Source of the DNA: Mumia flava
GTDB taxonomy: Bacteria > Actinomycetota > Actinomycetes > Propionibacteriales > Nocardioidaceae
DNA length: 64,000 nt
Reading direction: 5' to 3'
Assembly: GCF_002797495.1 (NCBI RefSeq)
Contig: NZ_PGEZ01000001.1
Span: 372,001 to 436,000, forward strand
How positions within the stretch are numbered: the first letter of the stretch is position 1; every line of letters begins with the position of its first letter. A program made the translations under genes and the position numbers. Positions 33,765 through 42,003 of this stretch are shown piece after piece. The notes beneath the pieces were generated by a model. The model was not told where the DNA came from, did no database searches, and was given only the letters and a program-made list of their open reading frames with translations.

Positions 33765-35234
33765 ATGACCGACTACGACCTGGTGATCACGAACGCACAG
33801 GTGGTCCGCGCGGGCCGGGACGCCCCCGAGCGCGTCGACGTCGCGGTCCGCGACGGGCGCTTCGCCGCGATCGAGCCCAGCATCGATCCTGCGAGCGCCG
33901 CCGAGGTCGTCGACGCCGGCGGCAAGCACCTCTTCCCCGGGGTCGTCGACGTGCACCAGCACTGGGGGATCTACAACGAGCTCGGCGAGGACGCCGACAG
34001 CGAGAGCCGTGCGGCGGCTCAGGGCGGTGTGACCTCCGGGATCACCTATATCCGCACCGGCGCGTACTACCTGAACCGCACCGGCCCGTACCGCGAGGTC
34101 TTCCCCGACGTGCTCGCCGCCACCGACGGCCGCGCGTACGTCGACTACGCCTTCCACGTCGCGCCGATCCTGGCCGAGCACATCGACGAGATCCCGATGA
34201 TGATCGAGGAGTACGGCGTCCCGTCGTTCAAGGTCTTCATGTTCTACGGGAGCCACGGCCTGCACGGGCGCTCCGCGGACCAGAGCTCGTTCCTGATGAT
34301 CCCCGAGGACGAGTCGTACGACCTGGCGCACTTCGAGTTCATCATGCGGGGCCTGCAGAAGGCGCGCGAGGACGAGCGCTTCGCCGAGGACCGGGACGTG
34401 ATCTCGTTGTCGCTGCACTGCGAGACGGCCGAGATCATGCGCGCGTACACCAAGCTCGTCGAGTCCGAGGGCACGCTCAGCGGCCTCGAGGCCTACAGCG
34501 CGTCGCGGCCGCCGCACTCGGAGGGCCTCGCGATCACGATCGCGTCCTACCTCGCGCACGAGACCGAGCTGCCGAACATCAACCTGCTGCACCTCACCTC
34601 CCGCAAGGCGATCGAGGCCGCGATGATGATGCAGCAGACGTTCCCGCACATCGACTTCCGTCGCGAGGTCACGATCGGGCACCTGGTCGCGAACTACAAC
34701 ACCGCGAACCTCGGCGGCAAGGTCAACCCGCCGCTGCGCTCCCCCGAGGACGTCGAGTCGCTCTGGGAGCACCTGCTCGCCGGGCATTTCTCGTGGGTCA
34801 CCTCCGACCACGCGTGCTGCCGCGACGAGGTCAAGTTCGGCGAGCCGCGCGAGGACGTCTTCCTCGCGAAGTCCGGGTTCGGTGGCACCGAGTACCTCCT
34901 GCCGGGTCTGGTCACCGAGGGGCGCAAGCGCGGCCTGTCGTACGGCCGGATCGCGGAGCTGACCGCGACCAGCCCGGCGAAGCGCTTCGGCCTGGAGAAC
35001 AAGGGCGACGTCGCGGTCGGGCTCGACGCAGACTTCTGCCTGCTCGACGACGATTTGACGTACGAGGTGCACGCCGCCGACTCGCTCTCGACGCAGGAGT
35101 ACACGCCGTTCGAGGGCTTCGAGCTCACCGCGAAGGTCACCGACACGTACCTGCGCGGCGAGGCCGTGCTGCGCGACGGTGCGATCGTCGGCTCCCCGCG
35201 CGGACAGTTCGTGCGCCGGTCCGGCAAGCGCTGA
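33765..35234 (+). CDS. Hydantoinase/dihydropyrimidinase-like amidohydrolase
   Basis: A 489-residue cyclic amidohydrolase. The whole binuclear metal site is visible: VDVHQHWG near residue 60 (HxH), the carboxylated lysine in PSFKVFMFYGS near 155, HCET near 220, HLTS near 280 and TSDHACC near 345. This set is that of dihydropyrimidinase, hydantoinase and allantoinase, which open cyclic imides or ureides. ATG 33765 has GAAGGG 8 nt upstream; GTG 33756 would overlap the previous stop. Last gene before the terminator-like stem at 35250. No carbamoylase is nearby, so the product is not obviously an N-carbamoyl amino acid. Confidence 0.87.
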   Translation: MTDYDLVITNAQVVRAGRDAPERVDVAVRDGRFAAIEPSIDPASAAEVVDAGGKHLFPGVVDVHQHWGIYNELGEDADSESRAAAQGGVTSGITYIRTGAYYLNRTGPYREVFPDVLAATDGRAYVDYAFHVAPILAEHIDEIPMMIEEYGVPSFKVFMFYGSHGLHGRSADQSSFLMIPEDESYDLAHFEFIMRGLQKAREDERFAEDRDVISLSLHCETAEIMRAYTKLVESEGTLSGLEAYSASRPPHSEGLAITIASYLAHETELPNINLLHLTSRKAIEAAMMMQQTFPHIDFRREVTIGHLVANYNTANLGGKVNPPLRSPEDVESLWEHLLAGHFSWVTSDHACCRDEVKFGEPREDVFLAKSGFGGTEYLLPGLVTEGRKRGLSYGRIAELTATSPAKRFGLENKGDVAVGLDADFCLLDDDLTYEVHAADSLSTQEYTPFEGFELTAKVTDTYLRGEAVLRDGAIVGSPRGQFVRRSGKR

Positions 35235-35249
35235 GCGTCGGACGGGACG

Positions 35250-35283
35250 AGCCCCTCCGCCGCGGTCGCGGTGGAGGGGCTCG
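35250..35283. terminator. Bidirectional terminator-like stem
   Basis: A 34-bp inverted repeat with 16-bp arms pairing at 15 positions (left arm GAGCCCCTCCGCCGCG) and a 2-bp loop lies between the convergent amidohydrolase and iclR genes. There is no clear T-run, so it may act as a simple hairpin. Confidence 0.6.
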
Positions 35284-35302
35284 CCGGCGTGGCGCGGCGC
35301 CG

Positions 35303-36082
35303 TCAGGGGCGGAGCTTGACCGTGATCTCGCGCGCGGCTCCGACCACCAGGCGCGCGAGCTGCTCGTCGGGGCGGTCGGCGTAGCGGAAGACCGGTCCGG
35401 ACACGCTCACCGACCCGAGCACGTTGCCGGCAGCGTCGAAGAACGGCGCGGCGATGGAGGCGGCGCCGGTGTTGCGCTCGTTCAGCGAGACCGTGTAGCC
35501 GCGCTCGCGGGTCGCCTCCAGCTCGGCGCGGTAGTCGGCGATGTCCAGGTCGGGCTTGCGGACCACGAGCTGGCTGATCTCGTGCTCGACCAGCGACCCC
35601 GGCAGGTGGGCCAGGATCGCCCGGCTCGACGCGCCGGAGTGCAGCGGGAAGCGGGGGCCGATCTCGACCACCATCTTGATCTCCTGCGGGCTCTCGAACT
35701 GGTCGAGGTACATCCGCTGGTTGCCGACCAGCACGGACAGCGTGGTGGTCTCCTGGGTCTCGTCCCGCAGCCGCCGCAGGATCGGCGCCGCGGTCGACCG
35801 CACGTCGAGCTGGCTCCACGCTCGCGTCGCGAGGCTGGCCGCGGCCGGGCCCAGCACGTACGCCGAGCCGCCGGGGAGCGGCTGCACGAGCGAGCGCGAC
35901 ACGAGCGACTGGAGGATCCGGTGCACGACCGCCTTGCTGAGCGACAGCGAGCGGGCGATCCGGGAGACCCCCAGGGGCTCGTCGGAGCGGGCGAAGGCCA
36001 GGAGAACGTCGGCGACCCGGTCCGCCGACTCCGTTCCGCCTGCCGTCTCGCGGGGCGATCCCGTGATCTTCTGCGTCTGCAT
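35303..36082 (-). CDS. IclR-family transcriptional regulator of the island
   Basis: A 259-residue IclR protein: winged HTH at about residues 20-80 (RVADVLLAFARSDEPLGVSR, then SLSKAVVHRILQSL) and an effector-binding domain from about 95 with GPRFPLHSGASSRAILA, a phrase typical of the family. It probably senses the substrate of the island. The repeat GTTTCGCCTAGCGGAAC lies in its own promoter and related sites lie before the divergent MmgE/PrpD and CoA-transferase genes, so one regulator for all is the simplest reading. A TATGAT box (36102-36097) and a G-run precede ATG 36082. It is divergent from the ABC importer. Confidence 0.88.
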   Translation of the reverse strand: MQTQKITGSPRETAGGTESADRVADVLLAFARSDEPLGVSRIARSLSLSKAVVHRILQSLVSRSLVQPLPGGSAYVLGPAAASLATRAWSQLDVRSTAAPILRRLRDETQETTTLSVLVGNQRMYLDQFESPQEIKMVVEIGPRFPLHSGASSRAILAHLPGSLVEHEISQLVVRKPDLDIADYRAELEATRERGYTVSLNERNTGAASIAAPFFDAAGNVLGSVSVSGPVFRYADRPDEQLARLVVGAAREITVKLRP

Positions 36083-36107
36083 GAGCGAACCCCCAAATCA
36101 TATATCC

Positions 36108-36124
36108 GTTTCGCCTAGCGGAAC
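36108..36124. promoter_or_regulatory. IclR-type operator, site C
   Basis: GTTTCGCCTAGCGGAAC has 6-bp arms (5 of 6 pairing) and a 5-bp spacer, identical in layout to site A. It lies just upstream of the iclR -10 box TATGAT. Confidence 0.65.
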
Positions 36125-36228
36125 CCTATCTTGGTTCGGATCGGCGCGCTACCCCTAGACGCCACCGTCAATCCCGTGCCATACTCACGAATCACCGCAC
36201 CACCGATGACAGGCAATCACGACTTGCC

Positions 36229-36245
36229 CACCCGCTCAGCGGAAC
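36229..36245. promoter_or_regulatory. Possible IclR-type half-site D before the importer operon
   Basis: CACCCGCTCAGCGGAAC keeps the right arm CGGAAC and CCG of the left arm. It lies 75 bp upstream of the binding-protein gene. Weaker than A and C. Confidence 0.3.
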
Positions 36246-36319
36246 GAGACTCAGGACCGATGTCGTTCCTTCACCAGGAACGCTGGCTGGGAGCAGGCAC
36301 AGAAGGAAGGTTCGGACCC

Positions 36320-37540
36320 TTGAAGAAGCTCACCCTGATCACCACGCTGGCTGCGGGGAGCCTCGCGCTCGCCGCCTGCGGCGGCTCGTCGGACGACGGG
36401 TCGTCGACCGACGAGATCATGATCGGCTCGGTGCACCCCCTCACGGGCGCGCTCGCCGGCGTCGGCGCCCTGATGAACGACGGCGCCAAGCTCGCCGTGG
36501 ACGACATCAACGCCGACGGCGGCATCGAGGCCCTCGACGGCGCGCAGCTCACCCTCGGCGAGGGCGACAGCAAGGGCGCCGCCGACACCGGGCAGAGCGA
36601 GGCCCAGCGACTGATCGGCGACGGCGCCGTCGCGCTCGTCGGCACCTACCAGAGCGACGTCACCACCAACGTCGCCGCGGTCGCCGAGCGGTCGAAGGTG
36701 CCGCTCGTGATCGACGTCGCCGTCGACGACTCGATCCTCGAGCAGGGCTACCAGTACAGCTTCCGGATCCAGCCGAACGCCACCAGCATGGGCACCGACG
36801 GCGCGAACGACCTGATCGAGATGTCCGAGGCCGCCGGCAAGCCCGTGGAGTCCGTCTCGTACATCCACATCGAGGGCGCGTTCGGCCAGAGCGTGTTCGA
36901 CGCCTTCAAGGCCGAGGCCGAGGCGCAGGGCGTCCAGGTCCTCAAGGAGGTCACCTACGCCGGGACCAACTTCACCGACGCCACCACGCAGGTCCGTGAG
37001 GCCGCCTCGGTGAACCCCGACGTCATCGTCGCGACCGGCTACTACCCCGACAGCCTCCTCGTCGCCCAGGCCGTGAACGCCCTCCAGCCCGACATCGACG
37101 CGCTGTACGGCGTGGCGAACGGCGGCTTCGACGACAGCGCCTTCCCCGGCGACGCGGGCGCCGCGGGCCAGAACGTGCTCAGCGCGAACTACCACTACGG
37201 GGCCACGAACGACGAGGTCGCCGACATCCGCCAGCGGTTCCAGGAGGAGTTCGGCAAGCCGATGGAGACCGCCTCGGTCCTCGCCTACCAGTCGGTCCGG
37301 GTGATCGCCCAGGCGCTGGAGGAGTCCGGCTCGACCGACCCGGAGGAGCTGCGCAACGCGATCGCCGACATCGAGGTCGACGACCCGCTGCTCGCGTTCG
37401 ACGGTCCGATCACCTTCGACGAGACCGGCCAGAACGAGAACGCGACCGTCATCGTCATGCAGATCCAGGGCGACGCCGTGGAGCAGGTCTTCCCCGAGGA
37501 CTTCGCGACCTCCGACGTCGTCTACCCGACCAACCAGTGA
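36320..37540 (+). CDS. ABC transporter substrate-binding lipoprotein, branched-chain amino acid type
   Basis: A 406-residue lipoprotein with signal peptide and lipobox LALAACGG at about residues 18-25, then a Ser/Asp linker and a type I periplasmic binding fold (MIGSVHPLTGALAGVGALMN, DDINADGGIEAL). The start is TTG 36320 (LKKLTLITTLAAG), supported by AAGGAAGG about 9 nt upstream and by the signal peptide beginning there. LivK-like proteins with this wording also bind aromatic acids, amides and ureides, so the ligand may be the substrate of the island. First gene of the five-gene importer unit. Confidence 0.92.
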   Translation: MKKLTLITTLAAGSLALAACGGSSDDGSSTDEIMIGSVHPLTGALAGVGALMNDGAKLAVDDINADGGIEALDGAQLTLGEGDSKGAADTGQSEAQRLIGDGAVALVGTYQSDVTTNVAAVAERSKVPLVIDVAVDDSILEQGYQYSFRIQPNATSMGTDGANDLIEMSEAAGKPVESVSYIHIEGAFGQSVFDAFKAEAEAQGVQVLKEVTYAGTNFTDATTQVREAASVNPDVIVATGYYPDSLLVAQAVNALQPDIDALYGVANGGFDDSAFPGDAGAAGQNVLSANYHYGATNDEVADIRQRFQEEFGKPMETASVLAYQSVRVIAQALEESGSTDPEELRNAIADIEVDDPLLAFDGPITFDETGQNENATVIVMQIQGDAVEQVFPEDFATSDVVYPTNQ

Positions 37541-37576
37541 CCTGGTCGGTCGCACGGACCAAGGACGGGAACGGAC

Positions 37577-38569
37577 ATGAGTGACACCGTGACCGGGTCG
37601 CAGACCCGGACCGAGGGGCGGCTCCGCGTGCCGGCGCTGCCCCTCGGGGTCACCCTCGCCGTCGTCGTCGCGCTGGTGGGGGTCTACGTCTTCGGCCAGC
37701 GCGAGGCCGGCCTGGTGACCCAGTCGATCGCCACCGGGCTGCTGCTCGGCGGCGTCTACGCGCTGGTCTCGGTCGGGCTGACGCTGATCTTCGGCGTGCT
37801 CGGGATCGTGAACTTCGCCCAGGGCGCCATGCTGACGCTCGCGCTGTACCTCGTGTACACGATGACGTCGTCGTGGGGCCTGCCGGTCTACGTCGCGACC
37901 CTGATCGCGATCCCGGTGATGTACCTGTTCGGCGTGCTCGTGCAGACCACGCTGCTGAACAAGCTCACGCTCGCCGGCAGCCACGAAGGTCCGATGCTGA
38001 TCACGCTCGGGCTGTCGCTGCTGATCGCGAACGTGCTGCTGATGATCTACGGCGGTCGTCCGCTGAAGGTCGGCGGCTCGGTCGATGGCTCGATCCACCT
38101 GTTCGGCGCGATCGCGTCGTACGAGCGGGTGATCGCGTTCGTCGGTGCGCTGCTCGTGGCGTTGCTGCTGACCGTGATCCTGCGCAAGACGTCGTTCGGG
38201 ATGTCGATCCGCGCGGTCTCGGCGAACGCCCAGGGCGCCTCGCTGGTCGGTGTCGACGTCAGCCGGATCTACGGCATGACGTTCGGGATCGGCTCGGCCT
38301 GCGTCGCGGTCGCGGGTGGCCTGATGGCGCCGTTCCTCAGCCTGACGCCGTCGGTCGGCGAGCAGTTCACCATCCTCGCGTTCGTGATCGTCGTGCTCGG
38401 CGGGCTCGGCAGCGTGGGCGGCGCGATGGTCGGCGGCCTGGTGATCGGTCTGGTCCAGACCGTCGGCGCGCTGTACCTGCCGGGGACGGGCTCGCTGATC
38501 CTCGTGTTCGCCGTGTTCGTCTGCGTCCTGTTCTTCCGCCCGCAAGGGATCTTTGGAGCCAAGCCATGA
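37577..38569 (+). CDS. ABC importer permease, LivH-like
   Basis: A 330-residue integral membrane protein with about eight to nine hydrophobic segments after a 25-residue cytoplasmic start. GVYALVSVGLTLIFGVLGIVNFAQGAM-type wording (here residues 60-85) marks the LivH family, and the typical EAA-like loop lies near FGMSIRAVSANAQGASLVGV (about 212). It forms the membrane channel with the LivM-like protein, whose start overlaps its stop as ATGA. It lies 36 bp downstream of the binding-protein gene. Confidence 0.93.
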   Translation: MSDTVTGSQTRTEGRLRVPALPLGVTLAVVVALVGVYVFGQREAGLVTQSIATGLLLGGVYALVSVGLTLIFGVLGIVNFAQGAMLTLALYLVYTMTSSWGLPVYVATLIAIPVMYLFGVLVQTTLLNKLTLAGSHEGPMLITLGLSLLIANVLLMIYGGRPLKVGGSVDGSIHLFGAIASYERVIAFVGALLVALLLTVILRKTSFGMSIRAVSANAQGASLVGVDVSRIYGMTFGIGSACVAVAGGLMAPFLSLTPSVGEQFTILAFVIVVLGGLGSVGGAMVGGLVIGLVQTVGALYLPGTGSLILVFAVFVCVLFFRPQGIFGAKP

Positions 38570-39615
38570 GCGCCGTCACCGAGCGCCCCGCACCGGTCGT
38601 CGATCCCGGCGACCCGCGGCTGCGCGACCGCACCACGATGCGGTCCTTCATCGCCCTCGGCATCCTCGTCGCGCTGCTCGCGGTGCTGCCGTTCGTGCTG
38701 GACGAGCAGAGCCAGACGGTCGCGATCCGCACCCTGATCTTCGCGATCATGGCCGTCGGCTGGAACCTCATGAGCGGCTACGGCGGGATGTTCAGCTTCG
38801 GCCACGCCGCGTTCTTCGGCATCGGCGCCTACACCAGCGCGTACCTGCTGGTCGAGCACGACATCTCTCCGTGGATCGGGATGGGCGCGGGCGCCGTGCT
38901 GTCGGCGGCCGCCGGCACGCTGATCGCGTTCCTGTGCCTGCGCTACCGGCTCGCCGGGGCGTACTTCGCGCTCGCGACCTTCGCGTTCGCCCAGGTCTTC
39001 CTGCTCGCCGTGCAGAACATCGACGCGCTGAACCGTACGGAGGGTTTCAACGTGCCGATCCTGCCCGAGGAGTCGTGGTCGATGATGCAGTTCGACCAGG
39101 GCAGCCCGATCTACTACTGGATCCCGCTCGGCATCCTGACGATCGGTCTCGCCGGGACGATCTGGTTCGTGCACTCGCGGACCGGGCAGTACGTCCAGGC
39201 GATCCGCGACGACGAGGTCGCGGCCGAGTCGCTCGGCATCCCGGTGATGCGGTACCGCCTGATCACGGTCGCGCTCAGCTGTGGGTTCACCTCGCTGGCC
39301 GGCGCGTTCTACACCCAGTACTACTTCTTCGTCGGTCCGGAGCAGGCCTTCGGGGCCGCGGTGTCGGTGAACGCGATCGTGCCCGCCGTGATCGGCGGCA
39401 TCGGGACGATCTGGGGCCCGCTCGTCGGCGCCCTGATCGTCGGCCCGCTGTCGGAGTGGCTGACCGAGGTGCTGCGCGACCCGCCGCCGTTCTTGGACTT
39501 CCTGCAGGGCCTGACCGGCCTCGACGTCGCGGTCTACGCCACCCTGCTCATCCTCATCGTGCTGTTCATGCCGAAGGGCATCTACGGCACCCTGCGTGAT
39601 CGGTTCCGCTCATGA
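38566..39615 (+). CDS. ABC importer permease, LivM-like
   Basis: A 349-residue membrane protein with about nine to ten transmembrane segments. The LivM signature NLMSGYGGMFSFGHAAFFGI lies near residue 65-85, and AIRDDEVAAESLGIPVMRYR near 205 is the cytoplasmic loop that contacts the ATPases. Second permease of the importer. ATG 38566 overlaps the LivH-like stop, and its own stop overlaps the next start (ATGA), so all five importer genes are translationally linked. Confidence 0.93.
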   Translation: MSAVTERPAPVVDPGDPRLRDRTTMRSFIALGILVALLAVLPFVLDEQSQTVAIRTLIFAIMAVGWNLMSGYGGMFSFGHAAFFGIGAYTSAYLLVEHDISPWIGMGAGAVLSAAAGTLIAFLCLRYRLAGAYFALATFAFAQVFLLAVQNIDALNRTEGFNVPILPEESWSMMQFDQGSPIYYWIPLGILTIGLAGTIWFVHSRTGQYVQAIRDDEVAAESLGIPVMRYRLITVALSCGFTSLAGAFYTQYYFFVGPEQAFGAAVSVNAIVPAVIGGIGTIWGPLVGALIVGPLSEWLTEVLRDPPPFLDFLQGLTGLDVAVYATLLILIVLFMPKGIYGTLRDRFRS

Positions 39616-40331
39616 GCCTGCTCGAGGTCGAGACCCTCACCAAGTCCTTCTCCGGCCTGACCGCGGTCGACTCCGTGGACGTCACCGTCGCCGACGGCGA
39701 GTTCCTCGGCATCATCGGTCCGAACGGCGCCGGCAAGACCACGCTGTTCTCGCTGCTGGCGGGCCAGCTCACGCCGACGTCGGGCCGGGTCGTCTTCGAC
39801 GGCACCGACATCACCGGCTGGTCCCCGAACAGGGTGGCCGACGCCGGGCTGGTCCGGACGTTCCAGCTGATGCGGCCGTTCGAGAGCATGTCCGTGCTCG
39901 ACAACGTCGCGATCGCGGCGCACCACCGGCACCGCTCGCGCAAGGCCGCGCGGCGGCACGCGCTCGAGGTGATCGATCGCGTCCACCTGGAGAAGTACGT
40001 CCACGCGTCGCCGGGGAGTCTCCCGACCGCCGGGCTCAAGCGGCTCGAGCTGGCCCGCGCGCTCGCGCTGTCGCCCCGGCTGCTGCTGCTCGACGAGGTG
40101 CTCGCGGGACTCGTCCCGGCCGAGCGGGCGCCGATCATCGAGCTGTTGCGCGAGATCCACGCCGACGGCATCACGGTGATGTTCGTCGAGCACATCATGG
40201 CGGCCGTGATGGCGCTGTCGGAGCGGCTGCTCGTGATGGCGGAGGGCCGCGAGCTGGCTCTCGGCGACCCGAAGACGGTCGTGGCGGACCCGCGTGTGAT
40301 CGAGGCCTACCTCGGTGAGGAGTACGCATGA
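39612..40331 (+). CDS. ABC importer ATPase, LivG-like
   Basis: A 239-residue ATPase. Walker A is GPNGAGKTT near residue 37 and Walker B LLLLDEVLAGLVP near 157. The signature motif is degenerate, LPTAGLKRLELARAL instead of LSGGQ, as is common in LivG proteins. The Asn-Pro-rich GIIGPNG and VRTFQLMRPF segments fit the family. ATG 39612 overlaps the permease stop. It would work with the LivF-like partner that starts 4 bp before its stop. Confidence 0.93.
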   Translation: MSLLEVETLTKSFSGLTAVDSVDVTVADGEFLGIIGPNGAGKTTLFSLLAGQLTPTSGRVVFDGTDITGWSPNRVADAGLVRTFQLMRPFESMSVLDNVAIAAHHRHRSRKAARRHALEVIDRVHLEKYVHASPGSLPTAGLKRLELARALALSPRLLLLDEVLAGLVPAERAPIIELLREIHADGITVMFVEHIMAAVMALSERLLVMAEGRELALGDPKTVVADPRVIEAYLGEEYA

Positions 40332-41032
40332 TGCTCGAGATCGACGACCTGCACGCCGGATACCGGCGGCTGGAGATCCTGCACGGCCTCACGCTGCACG
40401 TGGATCGCGGCGAGATCGTCTCGCTGATCGGCGCGAACGGCGCCGGCAAGACCACCACGCTGCGTGCGGTCGCGGGGCTGATCAGCCCGACCGGCGGGCG
40501 GATCAGCTTCGACGGCCAGGAGATGAACCGCCTCAAGCCGCACCAGATCGTACGGTCGGGGCTGGTCCACGTGGCCCAGGACCGTGCGCTGTTCGGGGAC
40601 CTCCAGGTGCTGGAGAACCTCGAGATGGGCGCGTACACCCAGTCGCGCTCCACGGTCAGGCAGTCGCTGGACGAGGTCTACGCGCTCTTCCCGATCCTCG
40701 CCGAGCGCCGCACCCAGCGCGCCGACACGCTGTCGGGCGGGCAGCAGCAGATGCTCGCGATCGGCCGGGCGATGATGGCGCGACCGACCTGCCTGACCCT
40801 GGACGAGCCGTCGATCGGCCTGGCCCCGAACCTCGTCGCCCAGGTCCTCGAGGCGATCCAGCGCATCCGCGAGTCCGGCGTCACGGTCCTGATCGTGGAG
40901 CAGAACGCCTCGCAGGCGCTCGCGATCTCCGACCGCGCGTACGTGATCGAGTCCGGCTCGATCGTGCTCGACGGGCCGGCGGCCGAGCTCGCCGACGACC
41001 CGCGGGTCCGCGAAGCGTACCTGGGGGTCTGA
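40328..41032 (+). CDS. ABC importer ATPase, LivF-like
   Basis: A 234-residue ATPase with Walker A GANGAGKTTTLRAVAG near residue 35, signature LSGGQQQMLAIGRAMM near 137, Walker B CLTLDEPSIGLAP near 158 and the LivF-type ending VREAYLGV. Second ATPase of the importer. ATG 40328 overlaps the LivG-like stop. The next gene starts one base after its stop, so transcription clearly continues into the three enzyme genes. Confidence 0.93.
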   Translation: MMLEIDDLHAGYRRLEILHGLTLHVDRGEIVSLIGANGAGKTTTLRAVAGLISPTGGRISFDGQEMNRLKPHQIVRSGLVHVAQDRALFGDLQVLENLEMGAYTQSRSTVRQSLDEVYALFPILAERRTQRADTLSGGQQQMLAIGRAMMARPTCLTLDEPSIGLAPNLVAQVLEAIQRIRESGVTVLIVEQNASQALAISDRAYVIESGSIVLDGPAAELADDPRVREAYLGV

Positions 41033-41033
41033 G

Positions 41034-41339
41034 GTGGAGTTCCTCGTCCACATCGAGATCGACTGGCCGCCGGACGCCCCCGAGGAGCGCAAGGCGGAGA
41101 TCTTCGCCCGCGAGCTCGAGCAGGGACAGCGGCTGGCTGCCGCCGGGCGGCTCCGCCGGCTGTGGCGGGTGCCGGGGCGCTGGGCGAACTGGAGCCTGTA
41201 CGAGGTCGCCGACGCCACCGAGCTGCACGAGTCGCTGAGCTCGCTGCCGCTCTACCCGTGGATGGACATCGAGGTGCACGCCCTCGCCGAGCACCCGAAC
41301 GACCCGCGCGCGCTGGGCATCGACCCGGACGCGCCCTGA
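41034..41339 (+). CDS. Muconolactone isomerase-like protein (CatC family)
   Basis: A 101-residue protein that matches the whole length of CatC: the family pattern RLAAAGRLRRLWRVPGRWAN followed by SLYEV and SSLPLYPWMDIEVHALAEHP is kept. CatC moves a double bond in muconolactone in the beta-ketoadipate pathway, but no catA, catB or ring-cleavage gene is nearby, so the substrate here may be another unsaturated acid. GTG 41034 starts one base after the LivF-like stop. A dimeric ferredoxin-like fold is expected. Confidence 0.85.
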   Translation: MEFLVHIEIDWPPDAPEERKAEIFARELEQGQRLAAAGRLRRLWRVPGRWANWSLYEVADATELHESLSSLPLYPWMDIEVHALAEHPNDPRALGIDPDAP

Positions 41340-41358
41340 GGCCAGGAGGACCGACCGC

Positions 41359-42003
41359 ATGCGACTGCTCGCGATCACCCCGATCTCGGTCGACGACGCC
41401 GAGCTGCGCCGCCGGCAGGCGCGCTACGACGCGCTCGCCCCCGACGGCGTCGAGATCCACCTCGAGAACCTCGGGACCGGCCCCGACGTGCCCCGCGCGC
41501 TCGAGACCGACGAGGACGTCCGCACCAGCGAGCAGGCGCTGCTGGCGCGCTATCGGGCCGCGGACCCGACCGGGTACGACGGGTTCCTCCCCGACTGCGT
41601 CCTCGATCCGCTCGGCGAGCTCGACCACGGCCTGCCGCTCCCGGTCTTCGGGATCGGGCGGCTCGCCGCCGCGTTCGTCGCCGGCCAGGACGCGAGCCTC
41701 GCCGCCGTCGCGCGCAACGACGCGATCGCCGTGGAGCTGGACCGCAAGCTGGCGGCGTACGGCTCTCCGAGCGTCGGGCCGACCGTCGTGCTCGACCTGT
41801 CCGTGGACGACATCGCCGACGACGCCGCCTGGGCGGCGGCGGTCACCCGCCGTACGGCCGGTCTCGACTGCGACTTCGTCCTCAACGCCTGCTCGGCCGT
41901 CGAGGTCGCCGAGCAGCCCAGCGCGCCGTACCTGCTCGACCCGACTCGCACCGCGCTCGCGATGCTCGCCGTGCGGAGCGAGGCGACGGGGACACGACGA
42001 TGA
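41359..42003 (+). CDS. Asp/Glu/hydantoin racemase superfamily protein
   Basis: A 214-residue protein with the two-cysteine layout of the superfamily: one cysteine in FLPDCVLDPLG near residue 80 and the second in VLNACSAVEV near 178. The superfamily holds aspartate and glutamate racemases, hydantoin racemase and maleate cis-trans isomerase. Given the neighbouring amidohydrolase and flavoprotein, either a hydantoin-like racemase or a cis-trans isomerase of an unsaturated acid is plausible. AGGAGG lies 9 nt before ATG 41359. Its stop overlaps the next start as ATGA. Confidence 0.78.
   Translation: MRLLAITPISVDDAELRRRQARYDALAPDGVEIHLENLGTGPDVPRALETDEDVRTSEQALLARYRAADPTGYDGFLPDCVLDPLGELDHGLPLPVFGIGRLAAAFVAGQDASLAAVARNDAIAVELDRKLAAYGSPSVGPTVVLDLSVDDIADDAAWAAAVTRRTAGLDCDFVLNACSAVEVAEQPSAPYLLDPTRTALAMLAVRSEATGTRR

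Noticed and set aside
41034-41339. Beta-ketoadipate (catechol) pathway
   Set aside because: Only the CatC-like gene is seen; there is no catechol dioxygenase, CatB or ketoadipate gene in the window.
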